This document shows, one piece after another, positions 50,965 through 63,941 of a stretch of DNA of 64,000 bases. Each line of letters opens with the position of its first letter. Position 1 is the stretch's first letter. A program made the translations under genes and the position numbers. Under the pieces are notes generated by a model. It searched no databases, had not been told where the DNA came from, and saw only the letters and a program-made list of their open reading frames with translations. The DNA is from Lethocerus indicus (taxonomy: Eukaryota > Arthropoda > Insecta > Hemiptera > Belostomatidae), in NCBI GenBank assembly GCA_019843655.1, contig JACDQD010000005.1, forward strand, positions 14,411,575-14,475,574, given 5' to 3'.

Positions 50965-52109
50965 ACAGGTGTCTCGCGTCTTCAATAGAACAGAATTGTT
51001 CCGCAACTAAACGAAAGCCGCATTTGTTATGTGAGCGAGCCCGCACATAACAGGAATATTAAAACGGGAATTATCGAACGGTTTTGTCCTTATGAACAAA
51101 CGACCGCGTTTAGCTTTTATTTACTGCCGCTACTCTCCGCTCGTCTATAAAGAATCCGCGTGTACCAACGGTAAAAACAGTTAAAATAACTTACCTGAAA
51201 TCTGTCTGATTTATGTTTTCTATTGCTATCGCAATCAATTCTAATTTAAATTCAATGAACGAGTCGAGCGTAGACGGGGCATAGTAATTTTCTCTACCTT
51301 TTTATTTCAATATTAAAATTCATTATATCTTTATAACATATAGTTATATCCTTCGTATCATTGATTACTAATCCGGAAGCCGAATATATTTGTTTCTTCT
51401 GGGAGATTTCGCGGTCGGTAGAATACCGCCACAAGGGAGTTGCCCCTTTTTGCCCGACGTTAATTTCCAAAGCGACAAGAATTTTCAGAGCAAGATAACT
51501 GGTCTTTTGTCGGACAGAGAGGGAAGGGGAGGAAGGTGGCTGGGGGAGAAAATCGCGGATCCGGAGCGTTCGGGCCTGTTTGAAGTCGGGCCGCGGCACG
51601 ACAGGCGAATTAATTAATAACCGGGAGTGATCCCCTTTCGCTTTGAGATGAAGAGGCAAAGAGTGAAGAGCAAGCTTATCTTTTTTCGCCCGGGGAACAA
51701 TGTGGAGGGCGCGGCGTCACCCGTCAGACGACTGGGAGGGCAGAGGAGCGTCAGCCACATTTTACATAAGGTACGACGATATTAGGGGTAAACAGGTGGG
51801 TGCTTCCCCCTCGTAGGCGGGGTTGGTAGGTAGCACGGGACGTGTGTCCATGGCACGTGTACCTGCCAGAGGCGGCCCCATGCGGGCTCGCTTTGCCCCT
51901 TCCCCCACGGCTCAACTAACCTCGGTAAATGCTTAATGATGACGTTTGTATGATCGACTTATATATAAACAACGGGGGTCTCTTTCACAAACCTATGGGT
52001 TAGTGGTGAGGAGTCATTGAATAGAAATTAAAAACTGAGTGATCTTATTAATAAAAAAAAGTCACTGTCTTTACTTTTTACTTACAAGAAAAAGACACAC
52101 GCACACAAA

Positions 52110-52110
<1 letters not shown>
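50965..52110. other. Non-coding stretch with a GC-rich block
   Basis: No gene is supported. Overlapping frames at 51294-51659 (minus, 121 codons) and 51390-51617 (plus) show no domain. About 51520-51920 is GC-rich. Confidence 0.5.
51025..51052. repeat. Perfect 9-bp hairpin
   Basis: TGTTATGTG (51025-51033) and CACATAACA (51044-51052) are exact reverse complements around the loop AGCGAGCCCG. Confidence 0.65.

Positions 52111-52146
<36 letters not shown>
52111..52146. repeat. (TA)18 microsatellite
   Basis: This is an uninterrupted TA array of 36 bp, preceded by short ACAC and GCACACA steps. Confidence 0.97.
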
Positions 52147-52150
<4 letters not shown>

Positions 52151-53239
52151 TACTCTCAGATTTATTTAGTTATTGATTGAAATAATACGCACTGTAACAT
52201 CAGGTTATAATTAATCATTATTCGGTTTGATTTGTTTGAAAAAAATTGTTCCTACCTATAATAGCGATACTAAATATTAATCTTATTATTGTAACAGTAC
52301 CAAACCTGAGAGCACACCTCAGGCAATCATTGTCTTTCAGTATGTTATCCGTCTACTCTTGTAGTCTGTTCGTTTACCTTATTTTATGGGAGGGGACATT
52401 TCACATGTGTCGCATTAGGGTAATGCAAAGACCAGGGCGGGAGGAATGTCAATTGTCCGGCGACCTTCTCTAGAACAATGTCTAATTCACGAAATTTCCA
52501 CCGAGGGCACGTCTTATCGTATGTGCATATAATTTAAATAACTTTAGCTCTCCGTCTCCGATGGTTTCTGCGGGGGGCAGATGTCCTCGGCTCAGAAGAA
52601 GACACGGCGGACGGTGTAGGCTGTTGACTTAAACAGATGCTCGCGAAAGGGAGGGCACGATGGGGGCGCGCCCGTCTGTGGAGGGCGGGAAGGTCGCCGC
52701 CTAGGAAGGGTTCTGTCGTGATTGCCATAAAAAAAGACAGAATCTCAAGATGTGGGTCACACCGTCTAGGGCCCGGCCGAGGTGATGAGCGACGACGATA
52801 GTAGAAGCCGGCTGGAGCATAATTCGTCGGCAAGGCGAACCAGGGTTTACACTCCCACATCTTTATCCCTTCAGCCAATATTAACCTGAGATCGAGATCA
52901 CGCCGTTTGTTGGTTCCAATGACAGCTGATAAAACCCGATGAAAGGTGGTTCGCTTTGCGCGCCATTATGAACACTGAATACTCTGTTACTTTCACTCGC
53001 GTCCCGTACTTTTTTGTCCCAGGCACAGTACGCCATTGTAGTGAAATAATAGTAGGATTATATTTCTTTGTATTCTTGTGCTAGGTACAGTATGTTTGAT
53101 CCATTAAAAATAAGATATTTCCATAGAGCGGATAAACTAAGAAAGAATATAACGATACACCTTTTCCACCTGACAACAGAAGAAGGTGCAGTTCAGAAAA
53201 CATTTTACCTATGAAATCGAATCACGAAATCTGAAATGA
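52147..53239. other. Non-coding stretch with a GC-rich block
   Basis: No gene is supported. A minus-strand frame of 114 codons at 52534-52878 lies in a GC-rich block and shows no domain. Confidence 0.5.
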
Positions 53240-53285
53240 GGTACAAATGACTCAACTAATCCCTATTAGTTTAGTCATTTGTACC
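53240..53285. repeat. Near-perfect 21-bp hairpin with CCCT loop
   Basis: The left arm (53240-53260) begins GGTACAAATGACT and the right arm (53265-53285) ends AGTCATTTGTACC. Twenty of 21 pairs match, with a single C/A mismatch at the fourteenth pair, around the four-base loop CCCT. A stem this long is not expected by chance in 64 kb. It is shorter than a typical animal pre-microRNA. No terminal repeats or target duplication are seen around it. It may be a small foldback sequence or a recent inverted duplication. Confidence 0.8.
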
Positions 53286-56200
53286 ACTCTTCTTTGGAAG
53301 ACTCACCACAATTGATAGTTGTATGACAATATTCTTTAATTTCTTAACATTTTTAGTATTCCTTGCCGGAAATATGACTGAATTTATCGCAGAGAATATA
53401 AACCACTGATATATTAAATAACATTTAGTTTTTGTAATTGAAATTAACCACTCTTCGTAATTTACACCTCACGTCTATTAACACGGGGGCTGATCACTGA
53501 GAACCGGGGCGCCACATCATACCGCCCTACTCGTGGCCAATTAGTTAGGGATTTTTTTTGTTTATATAATTTAATATCTTTTCGTCGAATCCATCATAAT
53601 GAAGCGATAAAACCCACGCACCGTTCGACCCACGCGGTCAGAAACCGATACCAGTTTAATTGCTTTCGGGCACCTTTGCAACTCAACCCGGGAAAGATTT
53701 CTTTGTATACTGACCAGTCTAATTTATCCGAGTATAAATGACAGCCCAAAACCGATTAGCGATTAAAGGTGCCGTGGCGAATCGGAAAGAATGGCCAAGG
53801 TTCTTTCATCTGCCAACATTACATGAGCAATTTAAATTAAACGGTTTTGGCAAATGAATAAAAACGAATTCTTTAATTGACTTCAGTCGGAAATATTTTA
53901 TTACACCCGGATATATTGATTTATTTATACCGCTCTATTAGTGCGTTCCCCAATACACGAGATTGAGATATTCGTATGACTGCACCTAGAGGCCTTCGAG
54001 AAGTATTTTATTAGGTCCTTGTATATTTACGATTTTGAGTCGTTTGATGCAAGACCTTAAACAGGTAAATCAACAAATTCTGCGTGTAGTCACGTTGGAT
54101 TTAATAAATGCGGATAAGTAAATCCATTTCTTCCGCCACTCGAATAATCTGTGTATGTTAGTATACTGGCCACATCTGCCCGATTGGATGCAGATAAGGT
54201 TAAATATTTATTGAGAAATCGAAACACGGAATAAATTAGTCCAATAATTGGGATTCTGAGGAACTAGTGGTTCGCTAATTCCTTTTCGCGATCATTAAAA
54301 TTGATTCAATATCGAATTAAATCGTTACTATATTACTGATTTTTATCAATGCTCTCAATTTTTTACAAGGTCTCCGATTTTGGGTAGGAGATCCTGTCTC
54401 CTGAATAATTCCATCCAGATCGGTTTGTTTTTCTTTTGTGGAGTTGGTGCGAGTAGAAATAAAAGTGCAAAAAACAGTAAATATCGTTACGGTCTAAATA
54501 CTACCGACCACGAAATTGGATTGTATAGCCGCTGCTAAAATTTTCCAATACCGGGAGACTTCAACGCAAAACACCATTCTGGAAATGATTCTGCAACATT
54601 GAACAGAACTAAAATAAATCCTAGATGATAATAGTTATATACACGTTCAGGTTCCCCTACAGCACACCTATATTCCAGTTATTAAAACTGTTTACCTACT
54701 CTACTTTCCAATTTGGTCTTAAGGTAGACTGAATATCGGTCTTCTTCATCGACTATATAACATAAGTTAATAATAGAGTGGCCTGTTGCCAACAAAGCGA
54801 ATAACCACTAAAATGGCCTAACAATACCTCAAATTAGTTATATAAATTCTGATTTAAGTAAAATTCCGTCTACTACTGGGAATACCTCGATCTATATAAA
54901 AAAGTATATTTATGGACGAGAGAGGAATAATCGCAAAGAGCCTAACTAGAAAGAACGGACTTGGAGGAAGCCACAGAATAATCCGAACGTAACCGATTCG
55001 TACGGTCTCGAATCATCGTTAACTCGACCGAGAAAAGGGATGGGTGTATTATTAACCTCCCTGAAGGCAGTAAATAGGGATTAGGAGGATAGATAGTCCG
55101 GGGGCGGCAATTACGCCGCGGGGCCTTAGATAGCGGTAGGGGATAATCCCCGGGTATTAGCCACCGATAGGGCCCAACGCACTAGATAGTTGCCTCGCCA
55201 AAAGAAGCCCCCCAATAAACACCCAGCTGTTATCCAACAGTTTAGCCTACCACAGAAGGAGTCTTAAAAGATCTCAGGATCATATTTTACTGTCCGCCGT
55301 TCTTCCAAACCAGGGACATTCCAAAATTAGAACGACCTGACAAAGCAAAGATTAGAGAACAACCTCAACCTAGTACATACTTATACAATATGCGTGGTGA
55401 AATTTTAAGCCGTTATTACCTAGGAATGGAAAAATATTCAATTGTAATAATAGACAGAAATATAGATTAACAAATCCAGAAATTAGAGCAACTGAGTTCA
55501 ATATTATTTTAGCTGTTATGTTGGAATGTGATATTAGACATATTATCCTAACAATGGTTAGTGATGTTATACACGAGAAGTTAAAGGTACCAATTGTATG
55601 AGATGATTTTGAACTGATCTTAAATGTCGTGGCCGTGGGTACTGACTGTACACTTTTATTTTCACTCAGTTCGTTTTGTCCATTCGGTAAGTCACAACAT
55701 ACCATTATGCGAGTGGATATTTGCGCAATGTGGTAGCATCCCGAATCGATTAAAGGTGCCGCCATGATCTACGATTGCTTAATAATTGACTGGGCGTCGC
55801 GTGCGGTTCAGGGCACATGTTCTCGGTTGTATTCGGAGTCCATCGAGCGTGAAGGCGTGGGCCCTCCCGGTAAGCGTTTTAAAAGGCCCGCCATCTGACC
55901 GGTAACGACCACGTGCCATCTTCAAACTCAACCGTGTCCGCCCCAACCTAATTTAAATGCCACCGCATATATCTCCCCCCACGGGGCAATTGTTGAAGAG
56001 AAACGACGATTTGAATTAATCTGACATTATCTCAAACAGTATACCTCCTGTCTTCCTGCACAATTATAGACCCTGAATTAGTACGAAGCTTATGGGTAGG
56101 CGATACGTTCATCCCCACCAAGCAGCAACAATAACCTGCAACTTTAAGGAAGGAATACGTCTCCCATAATTTGTGCAGAGACCCGCCTGCATCTATATGT

Positions 56201-57183
56201 AAATTACCTTTTTTATCACCAGACTAATTATTAATTTTCGATATAAATTCTCCGAGGTACATTAAAATTGCTATTATGCAAATACATTTAGAGGTTCAGT
56301 TCGCAAGGGCACTTGTGTATATAAGCCACTTTTAGTTTTATACATTTAAACGGAATTGACGCTTCTGAAAGCCCATAATTCCCAGTAATAATTAAAGCGC
56401 GCGATTTGCATTGGCCGGGCCATATGGAAGCGTTGGGCCGATTTTCACCCATCATGCGGGCGACCCCGCTCATCACAGTTGGCGGCCCTGTCCTTATCTA
56501 AATTGCCCCGCGTCGCTTTTACGCAACATATGAAACTCAGGATTACTCATTACCAGGTTTTATATTTTTTTATCGCTCCCCTCGTTTGTGTACGGCAATT
56601 AAAGTCCCGGAGATAAAATCTAAAACGTCATTTTAACATTAATGCAAATGTAATCCAGTCTACTATTCTCCGGTAGAGAGCACTGAAAACCCACGCTGTA
56701 TCGAGTCCGCGTGTTCCATATCCAGGTGTCTATCGCAAACGAATTATTTTTGTTATTTTTGTCTGACTATGAAAGTAAAGAGAAACGCGTAAAAAAGAAG
56801 TTTCCCAACATATTAAACCCGATGCGTAATTATTAACACTTTATTTATATTAATTCCTTTCAAGGAAGTTCTCGTTAATCGAGTGTTTCATCTAACGAGA
56901 AAGTCATCATATCACGAGAACATCAAAATGTGTTCTGTGTAACGGGGATTGAATATCAAATGCTGATTTGAAGGCTTACTATATTATAGGGTGTAGGAGA
57001 TGATGTTTTTCATAATTTGAACACGTATTTATGCATAGACAGGACCCATTTAATACGTTGATTCCGAATTTGGGAACGTCGAATTAGTTTTAAAAATGGG
57101 GAAAATTAATTATTCAATATCATTTAACAATTAAATTGGTTATAATACAATGACAGATTTATTAATTTAGTCTCAGTAGAACA

Positions 57184-57185
<2 letters not shown>
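53286..57185. other. AT-rich non-coding stretch with two GC-rich blocks
   Basis: No gene is supported. GC-richer blocks lie at about 55080-55200, where TAGATAG words recur between GC runs, and at about 55790-56000. A 131-codon minus-strand frame at 55370-55765 is rich in I, S and L with no recognised domain. The rest is featureless AT-rich DNA. Confidence 0.5.
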
Positions 57186-57233
<48 letters not shown>

Positions 57234-57238
57234 GACGG
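57186..57238. repeat. (AT)26 microsatellite
   Basis: This is an uninterrupted AT array of 53 bp, the longest pure dinucleotide array in the window. Confidence 0.97.
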
Positions 57239-57387
57239 TTATATTAAAATGTAAATTGATAACCAAATCCAGTGGGCGATAAAGTCATAAATTATCTGAA
57301 GGCAAAATATTTGGCAGTTAATGAACGGCTGTCAGGAATATATCAAAGTGAGTTTTTTACACATGAAACACCGCTAGGCCAAGACGA

Positions 57388-57443
57388 TTAATTTAATGAT
57401 TTTTAAATTAATTAACAGTTAATTAATTAATTATTCGAATTAA
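57388..57443. promoter_or_regulatory. TAATTA-rich cluster
   Basis: TTAATTAAC is followed by GTTAATTAATTAATTA, with further ATTAAT words on the left. TTAATTA and TAATTAA are arranged as an inverted pair around ACAG. TAATTA is the core recognised by many homeodomain proteins. In AT-rich DNA this may simply be low complexity, so a regulatory role is only an inference. Confidence 0.25.
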
Positions 57444-59582
57444 GACGCAATTTCCTGAATCGAATTCGCGGTGAAACGTTCGAGAAACAATAATATAAAA
57501 ATGCTTATATTGTTAGTTATCCGTTTCAGATTCAGTAATGGCCTCTGAAGATTTGGAAAGCGGAACAGGGAAATGGCCTTGGGCGAATGGCCTTCTTTAT
57601 TCGTTTATTTTGACAACTTGATTTATAATTGGCGAGATTAATTTGTACGAAAACCTCACAAGACGGATAGCGTTGTCACTGATCACTGGATATATGGGCC
57701 GATCGAAACGCGGCCATGTAGCGTTTTACCTTATGGGACTCAATTTCGTCTGGTGTTTTTTACGAGCCCATTGTTGGAGAGGACCAGAGCCCAGGGAAAA
57801 ATGCCTTCGAGAAGCGCGTGGGTTGCTGTCTCCCCCTCACGCAAGCCCCCTCCTTCCTATAATCTTGTAATACAAACTAACCTGTTTCGTAAAATCAGCT
57901 TTGTGTGTGGAATTTAAATTCCCTTTATAATTCGGTACGAAAACGAATAATTCACCGGCTGCTTTTTTCCAACCTAATGTTCTAAATCTTCCGCTGAACT
58001 TTCCTGAAGCTGTATTCCTTTCCTGTACCCAATTATTTCCATATAATTGTCTTTGTAATGAAATAAACAATTTTATCTATTAATGAAAAATTCCTTTTTT
58101 TCTGAAAACTCGTCATTCGTAGTCCGAAGATATGTATTGTTAATGCCTTAGTACTTGTAAGGGATGTTATTTAGTATGTACAGTAGGGAACTGCGAACGG
58201 ATGTTGCCAAATAAATTAATTAATGGCCTAGAAATCGTACATCTGGGCCTGGACAGTGTCGTAGGCATGTGTATCGTGCATAAACCGCCGTTTGTCCATC
58301 CCTGCTTTAGAGCCGTAGCGCCTAAAAAATGGGACGCCAGAACGTAGAAAACCTAAGCGACTCCGAGTGCTCAAGGCTGGTCCGATGAAATATGTATGCC
58401 ACGACAAGACCAAAAAACAGGAAGCTGAGACGGAACCAGCCGACAGACAGTGCCGACAGATGGGGGATTTCATTTTTAATGTCTGAAGAAGAGTACTGTA
58501 GTTTCGGTTGCTGTGAGGCATTAAAATTAGTGTTTACCCAAGAATTACTCGTCGACGGAGGGATACTCTTTGCAAACTACAATAGCTAAAGACGCGTATT
58601 TATTAACAAAGTAGACAGATTTTGATTTATCTTTTGTTAATAATGTAGGGAGGTACAAACGCACATCACGTATACTATTGTTACTCTCGATAGAATCCAC
58701 AGATTTGTTCTCACTCGAAAGTACAACACCTTGGCGCCCCTCTGGAAACGGCGCAAACTACAACCGACGAATAAATTCCTCGCTAAACTATTAGCCCTAG
58801 GTTTTTCAGATTCTGCTCGACATCTGGCGGTGGAAAATAAACAGACTGCCGAGCCAGAAGTTCATTAACACCAATTGCCGTTCGTTCAATTGCTCTACCG
58901 CTCGGATAAGAAAAACGGGTCCGGTTATTCGTCCAGGTGCTTGTTACGAACGATTCCCCTAGCCTCCGTTGCCGCGGATATTTAGCATCACGAGGCTTTC
59001 AGTGTCCGGTAGACGGGCGCCCTAGGCTTTATTGCCAGTGCGGCAGATGCCGCGCGGCTCTCATTCCGATTCCGGTCCCGTCCGAGAGGAAGCGCGTCCG
59101 ATATCTCCGGGAGTCGGCGACCGTCATGGGAGGGGAGGGGGTAGGCCATTCCCGTTTTATGAGGCAGATGGGACGCAGTGCGGAACCGTTGCCAACTCTG
59201 TTCCCCGTAACAGGACGGACAGATGAACCCCGGGGTCCGCAACCGGGACCACAGCGAAAACCCTAATTGGAATTCGCGGCCTGTACCATTATAGAAACCG
59301 GACTCTAAACTTCAGCTGAAGTGTCAGACTCGCCCCGTACGGCCACAATATTTCTTTTAATCGATTCAAATGTATTAAAACAGAGGAGCTCACTGACTCT
59401 ATTCTACTCGTTAGAATTCAGTCCGGTATTTTGCCTCCGCGCAACTGCTTCCCGTCAGAAGTGCAGATACAAGGCCGGCGCTCTCCACACCAGCGGCAAA
59501 TCTACGTATAATGAGACAATGTCAGTGATAATGGGTAATTGAAGGGACACCACACCCGCCGGCGTTAGAGATACACGTTCGG
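57444..59582. other. Non-coding stretch with a CpG-rich block
   Basis: No gene is supported. A CpG-rich block at about 58930-59270 carries open frames on both strands (109, 84 and 64 codons) with no domain. Other frames up to 97 codons are unremarkable. Confidence 0.5.
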
Positions 59583-59593
59583 GGTTCGATTCT
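59583..59593 (+). repeat. Isolated B-box-like word
   Basis: GGTTCGATTCT matches the B-box consensus at 10 of 11 positions. No A-box or cloverleaf stems are seen upstream, so it may be a chance match or the remnant of a SINE. Confidence 0.15.
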
Positions 59594-59964
59594 ATGGCAA
59601 CGGGCCGAATACATAACATTTTACATAATATTTAAAAAAATAAAGAAACAGCTATACGAAAAGAAACAGCTGCAAAAACCTACATTTTCAAAATACATTA
59701 CATATCAAATTTGATAGATAAAAAAATATACCAGAACGCTACGTGTCGTTGTGTATTACCATCTAGCCGAACGTGGGTTCTCCTGACGTCATCGAACACC
59801 AAACTGAGACATTTCCGACCGATTGATGAACCGAAGGGCCATTTCTATGAAAATGTGCCCGTGGGTCGATCGGATAGACTGCCCACGCCTCTCGTCACCG
59901 GACACCTGGCCCAATTAATAACCGTCACTCTTCCGCGTACTATCTAGGAGCACACCGTGCCGTA

Positions 59965-59996
59965 TTGAATTAGAATAGAATATCTTTATTACACAG
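59965..59996 (-). repeat. Possible LINE 3' tail
   Basis: The minus strand reads TGTAATAAAGATATTC followed by TATTCTAATTC. That is an AATAAA signal followed by an imperfect ATTCT repeat. Several insect non-LTR elements end in short repeats of this kind just past AATAAA. I could not read any reverse transcriptase upstream on that strand, so this is weak. Confidence 0.25.
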
Positions 59997-62900
59997 TAAA
60001 ACACGAATCGTACTTACAACCTAAAAATTATCATACGTACCGAATAATGGACGACATTGCAATTTGTCAGCTTAAATAAATAATGCATAAACACTACTAC
60101 ACGGCCAGGTGACTGTCCGAGCGCTATCAAATAATATAAGTATTCCGTACACCCTGAAAGATACTTCCTTTCAGTAACTCGGAGAAACATAGAAATATGA
60201 ATAATGCTATTATCATTATTACATTATTAAAATAAGTTTACGATCATCGATGACGAGATATAGTTTAAGAGGAATGGACACGTGGTCTTTGTTTTAAAAG
60301 TGGAGCCGAGAATGTATGTCAGCAAGGTGACAATATAGTACATGTTAAAACTGGGCAATGATAGACCGAACGATATCGTACAAAGGGAGGGAAGTTTTAT
60401 TCTGTCCGACCTATTCAGCGAAGAGCAAAACGGTTGATTTAGCCTTCATGGGCATTAGGTTAGGTCGGTGATTAGAGGGCGGGATGATCCCACGGGTGGG
60501 GGACGTGGCCCTCACCACGGAGGGAAACAATGTCTGTGGGGGCCCTCCTGAAACAATGTCGTCGGTATCGCGTTTCGGGCTCCGGCCCCGGCCTCGTCGG
60601 CCGGCGGTAACCCGACACCGCAATTATCCCGGGGCCCTTCAAATCGGCCAATTAAAATAATCGGGACGTTCCCACAATCGAAATTTATTCAGTCCTCCGC
60701 GGCTGAGCGGATCGATCGTAAAACATCGAACCGGCCAAATTTATGACAGCCTCCAACACAGCCCGGCCGATAGGTTCGAGGATTCATGAAATTGAGAAAC
60801 TCAATACGCCTTAAACTGTGGCCAACAAGAAGAGTTTTAATTTATAAAACACTTTAAATATCTTCTGTCTCTGTTCGTGGGTTTGCTCTGTACCTGTTTA
60901 CAGGTTTCAGCAGCGTAACCTCTGCGGAGTAGTAAGGCTCTAAAGCATGTTGGTGAGGCATACTTTCTGCACTGAAGGTGATCCTTCGAAAATTAAATGT
61001 TTTCTGCTCGGAACATAAATCTTATGAGTACATTGGAGTCAGTGGGCTGCTCTCAATAATAAATTCAAATTTGCAAATGGAAAAAATTAAGTTATTCGGC
61101 GATAGGCCTCATGAATGGTATATTACCGAAACCGTAAATGAATTTATTTTTTTAAATCGTTGCAGAAGTGAGAACAGTGGTACATATTCAGCAGAGCCTT
61201 TTTGTAGAAAGTGAATTGTTACGTGCTCAGTGGCTTGGAGTCCATAAACGTCCAATTGGATTCGTACCAGGAGGCATATTTATCAGGAGATAACGTAGCG
61301 CGCTAATGTCACGGCCGACCGGTCTCTCGCTCCCCCCGGGTTAATCGGTCCCTAAAATCTTGCATGGAATTCGGCGCTGAAACAGCGCGACTCCACTTTA
61401 ATCTGCCGCGGCCCTATAGGATTAATGTTAAGCTCCGGAGTGTTGAGACTGGGGAAATGGAATTGTGTGCCTACAACTCATGTTCTATTCAAACTGGGAG
61501 TGAAGCGTTTAATTCCGCTAATGCCGAGTCTGGTGCCCAATAAACATATTGTCTATTAGCATTGGATATTGTATGGAGTAGAAAGAAAAAAAACGAGTTC
61601 CAAATGACTTCATCGAATCATTAACAAGTCATTTGAAGCCGGAGCTTGTCCCGCAGACATTGATTAATGCGGTGGCGGATCATTTGGTTTAGATCTCATT
61701 TTGGAAATAGAGTAAAAAATCATATAGAAAATAAATTGCAAAAAGCATTTCGATAACATCAAAATATTGTCCTCGCACCGTCACATTTAACTTCAAGGCC
61801 TTTAGTGTACGATTCGGTGATTTATAATGTTCGCCGGGTTATACTCATTTTACCAATTGTCATCAACTAGAATACAGAAGATCTAGAACTAGAAGATCTT
61901 TTTAAAAACAATGTAAGATCCCGAATTGATTTAAAAAAATATGCATTATGACTATGTCGAGCAAAAAATGTTTCCTTCTACTGAAGACCGACTTAACAAG
62001 GTTCCGACTCAACCAGGTGCCGCAACGTATTTGTTAATGTACACGAACAATATGTACTTTTCAACATTCTTAAAATGAACACGGTTTAGTTCCGGTGGCT
62101 AATCGGGGACCTATTTTACCAATGAAGGGTAGCGAATAACGCGGAATCGAGTGAGTCGGTTAGGTAATAGCACTCCCAATTGTCGACCATATGCTGCGGG
62201 TAGTGGGGCCCCTTCATATGGCACCCACTCACCCCATCAATCCACACCGATACTGACCCTATCAACAGTTAGCTCAATTTATTTATTACCCTATTTGCGG
62301 CTTCGGGGGGGACTTCCTGTAACTGTCGACATTATCTCGGTTTATTTGAAACTGAAGCCACCACCGTCGTTTTAAACAAATAATCCGATCATCCCTTTCA
62401 TTTAACCTGTGGCCTTTGCCCGAAATGTGAATGCTGCACACCGGTCGTGGTTAATTCAATATGAAGTGGACCACCAAAATCAGGACTGTCTATGGATTCT
62501 GTTGAATGAAGAAAACCGGGTCCCAATCAACTCCAATTACCATTCGGAGTGTTCAGATCTCCTGTTTATAGAGTTAAGTTCTGTGTTGATGGGGAGGTCC
62601 GACGTGTCCATCCCGGTCATAATAACAGGTTGGGAGGAGCGTGTGTGTGGGACGCCGGTAGGGTCTAGGATACCTGTGGGGCTGATGGGCGGGGGGGGCG
62701 GTGGAGCCAATTAGTGACACCGCCGGCGGAGGGCCATTTAACAATTTAAAAGGGCCAACTTTCGACCGACAACAACACTTGGCCCGAGCACGGCCTCATT
62801 CACGGAAATTATCGAATTAAAACCGGACGAAGTTTCGGTCTCAGTGGACCCGGAGTGACGCCCCTGGGGGAATAATTATCTAAACCTCTAATAAGAGCAC

Positions 62901-63941
62901 GGATTATTTTTTAATAAAGTTCCAAAAACGCACTTTCACTCAGAAACGACACTTCCGACCTAGACGAAGAGATGTTGGACTCGCTCTTTCCACAGAGACA
63001 GTATTGTGAAAAAGCCGTGAAAAGAAATTGAGTTGTGTAACAAGTTATAATTTTCATTTACAATTAAACTAAACTTATTTAATGGCGCACCGCATGTTCT
63101 ACGCTGTTTAGGACTCCTCCGCAGTAACTTCAAATTGAAAATAAACGCATACAGGGTCCGAAGGAACGGAGCATAATAATAAATATTACACTCGCCCCGC
63201 TCTAACTCTCGAGCCTTTGACGTGCTTACAGTCCTCTCTGTCTCTGGAATAAACATCAACAGTTCGACCGCAACTACCTGTTGGCACATTATTTAAAATA
63301 ATTCGACGAGGACAGCTTTAATGGGCGGCAATAAAGAGGATCGGCTACCATATTGCCCTATCTAAATTGGCGTTACAACTGTCGGTGTAAGGGCGGAGTG
63401 GCGTGACCGGCGGCATAAGCCACGACGCGAGCCAGTCACGCGCCAGGTGGCCCAGTCTCCTCGGCTCACAATTAAAGTAATTGCGTTGTCATCTGCCGCC
63501 CGATTTGTTATGCAGATAAGTGACGGTGATGGTGAGGGGGTCGTGGCGGAGGGGGCTCAATGCCCTCACTACGCCTTCACCAAGTTTCTAGGGTCATTTC
63601 GCCAGGTAGGATCGGGTCTAATCGACCAGGTAGTGACCTCTCTTGCCGACCCCCGGTCGACTTCCACTTATACAAACTACCGCCGCTCACTTCAATAGCT
63701 TTATTCCCCATTCTGCACCTATCCTTATAACCTTGGTCCCTGTTCCATTCACCGATTTTTCATTCAGCCCTTCTTCCTTCTTTCATTTACCCCGGATATA
63801 GAGCTTCCTTTTAAAGGAGGGCGTAAAAATGACCTTACGCTTGGAAGTATAAAAAAAATGTACGTGTTTGTAACATCATGTTTCTTCGTCGTTGGTAAAT
63901 ACTACTCAGTAAATAGCGGGGTCTAAGACTATAATCTACAG
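59997..63941. other. Non-coding stretch with CpG-rich blocks
   Basis: No gene is supported. CpG-rich blocks lie at about 60430-60790, 61300-61450, 62590-62880 and 63360-63680. Frames of 78 codons at 60978-61214, 101 at 62409-62714, 109 (minus) at 62960-63289 and 83 at 63447-63698 show no domain I recognise. Two TTAGG units at 60455-60464 are too few to mean anything. A G-rich run at 62678-62698 includes GGGG, GGG and G8. Confidence 0.5.
61598..61637. repeat. 12-bp hairpin sharing the AAATGACT core
   Basis: CCAAATGACTT (61600-61610) pairs with AAGTCATTTGA (61626-61636) with one mismatch, around a 15-base loop. Its AAATGACT/AGTCATTT core also occurs in the stem at 53240-53285. Confidence 0.55.

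Noticed and set aside
60978..61214. Immunoglobulin-like ENSGTYSA word in a 78-codon frame
   Set aside because: There is no partner cysteine or tryptophan pattern and no splice context, so it is a chance resemblance.
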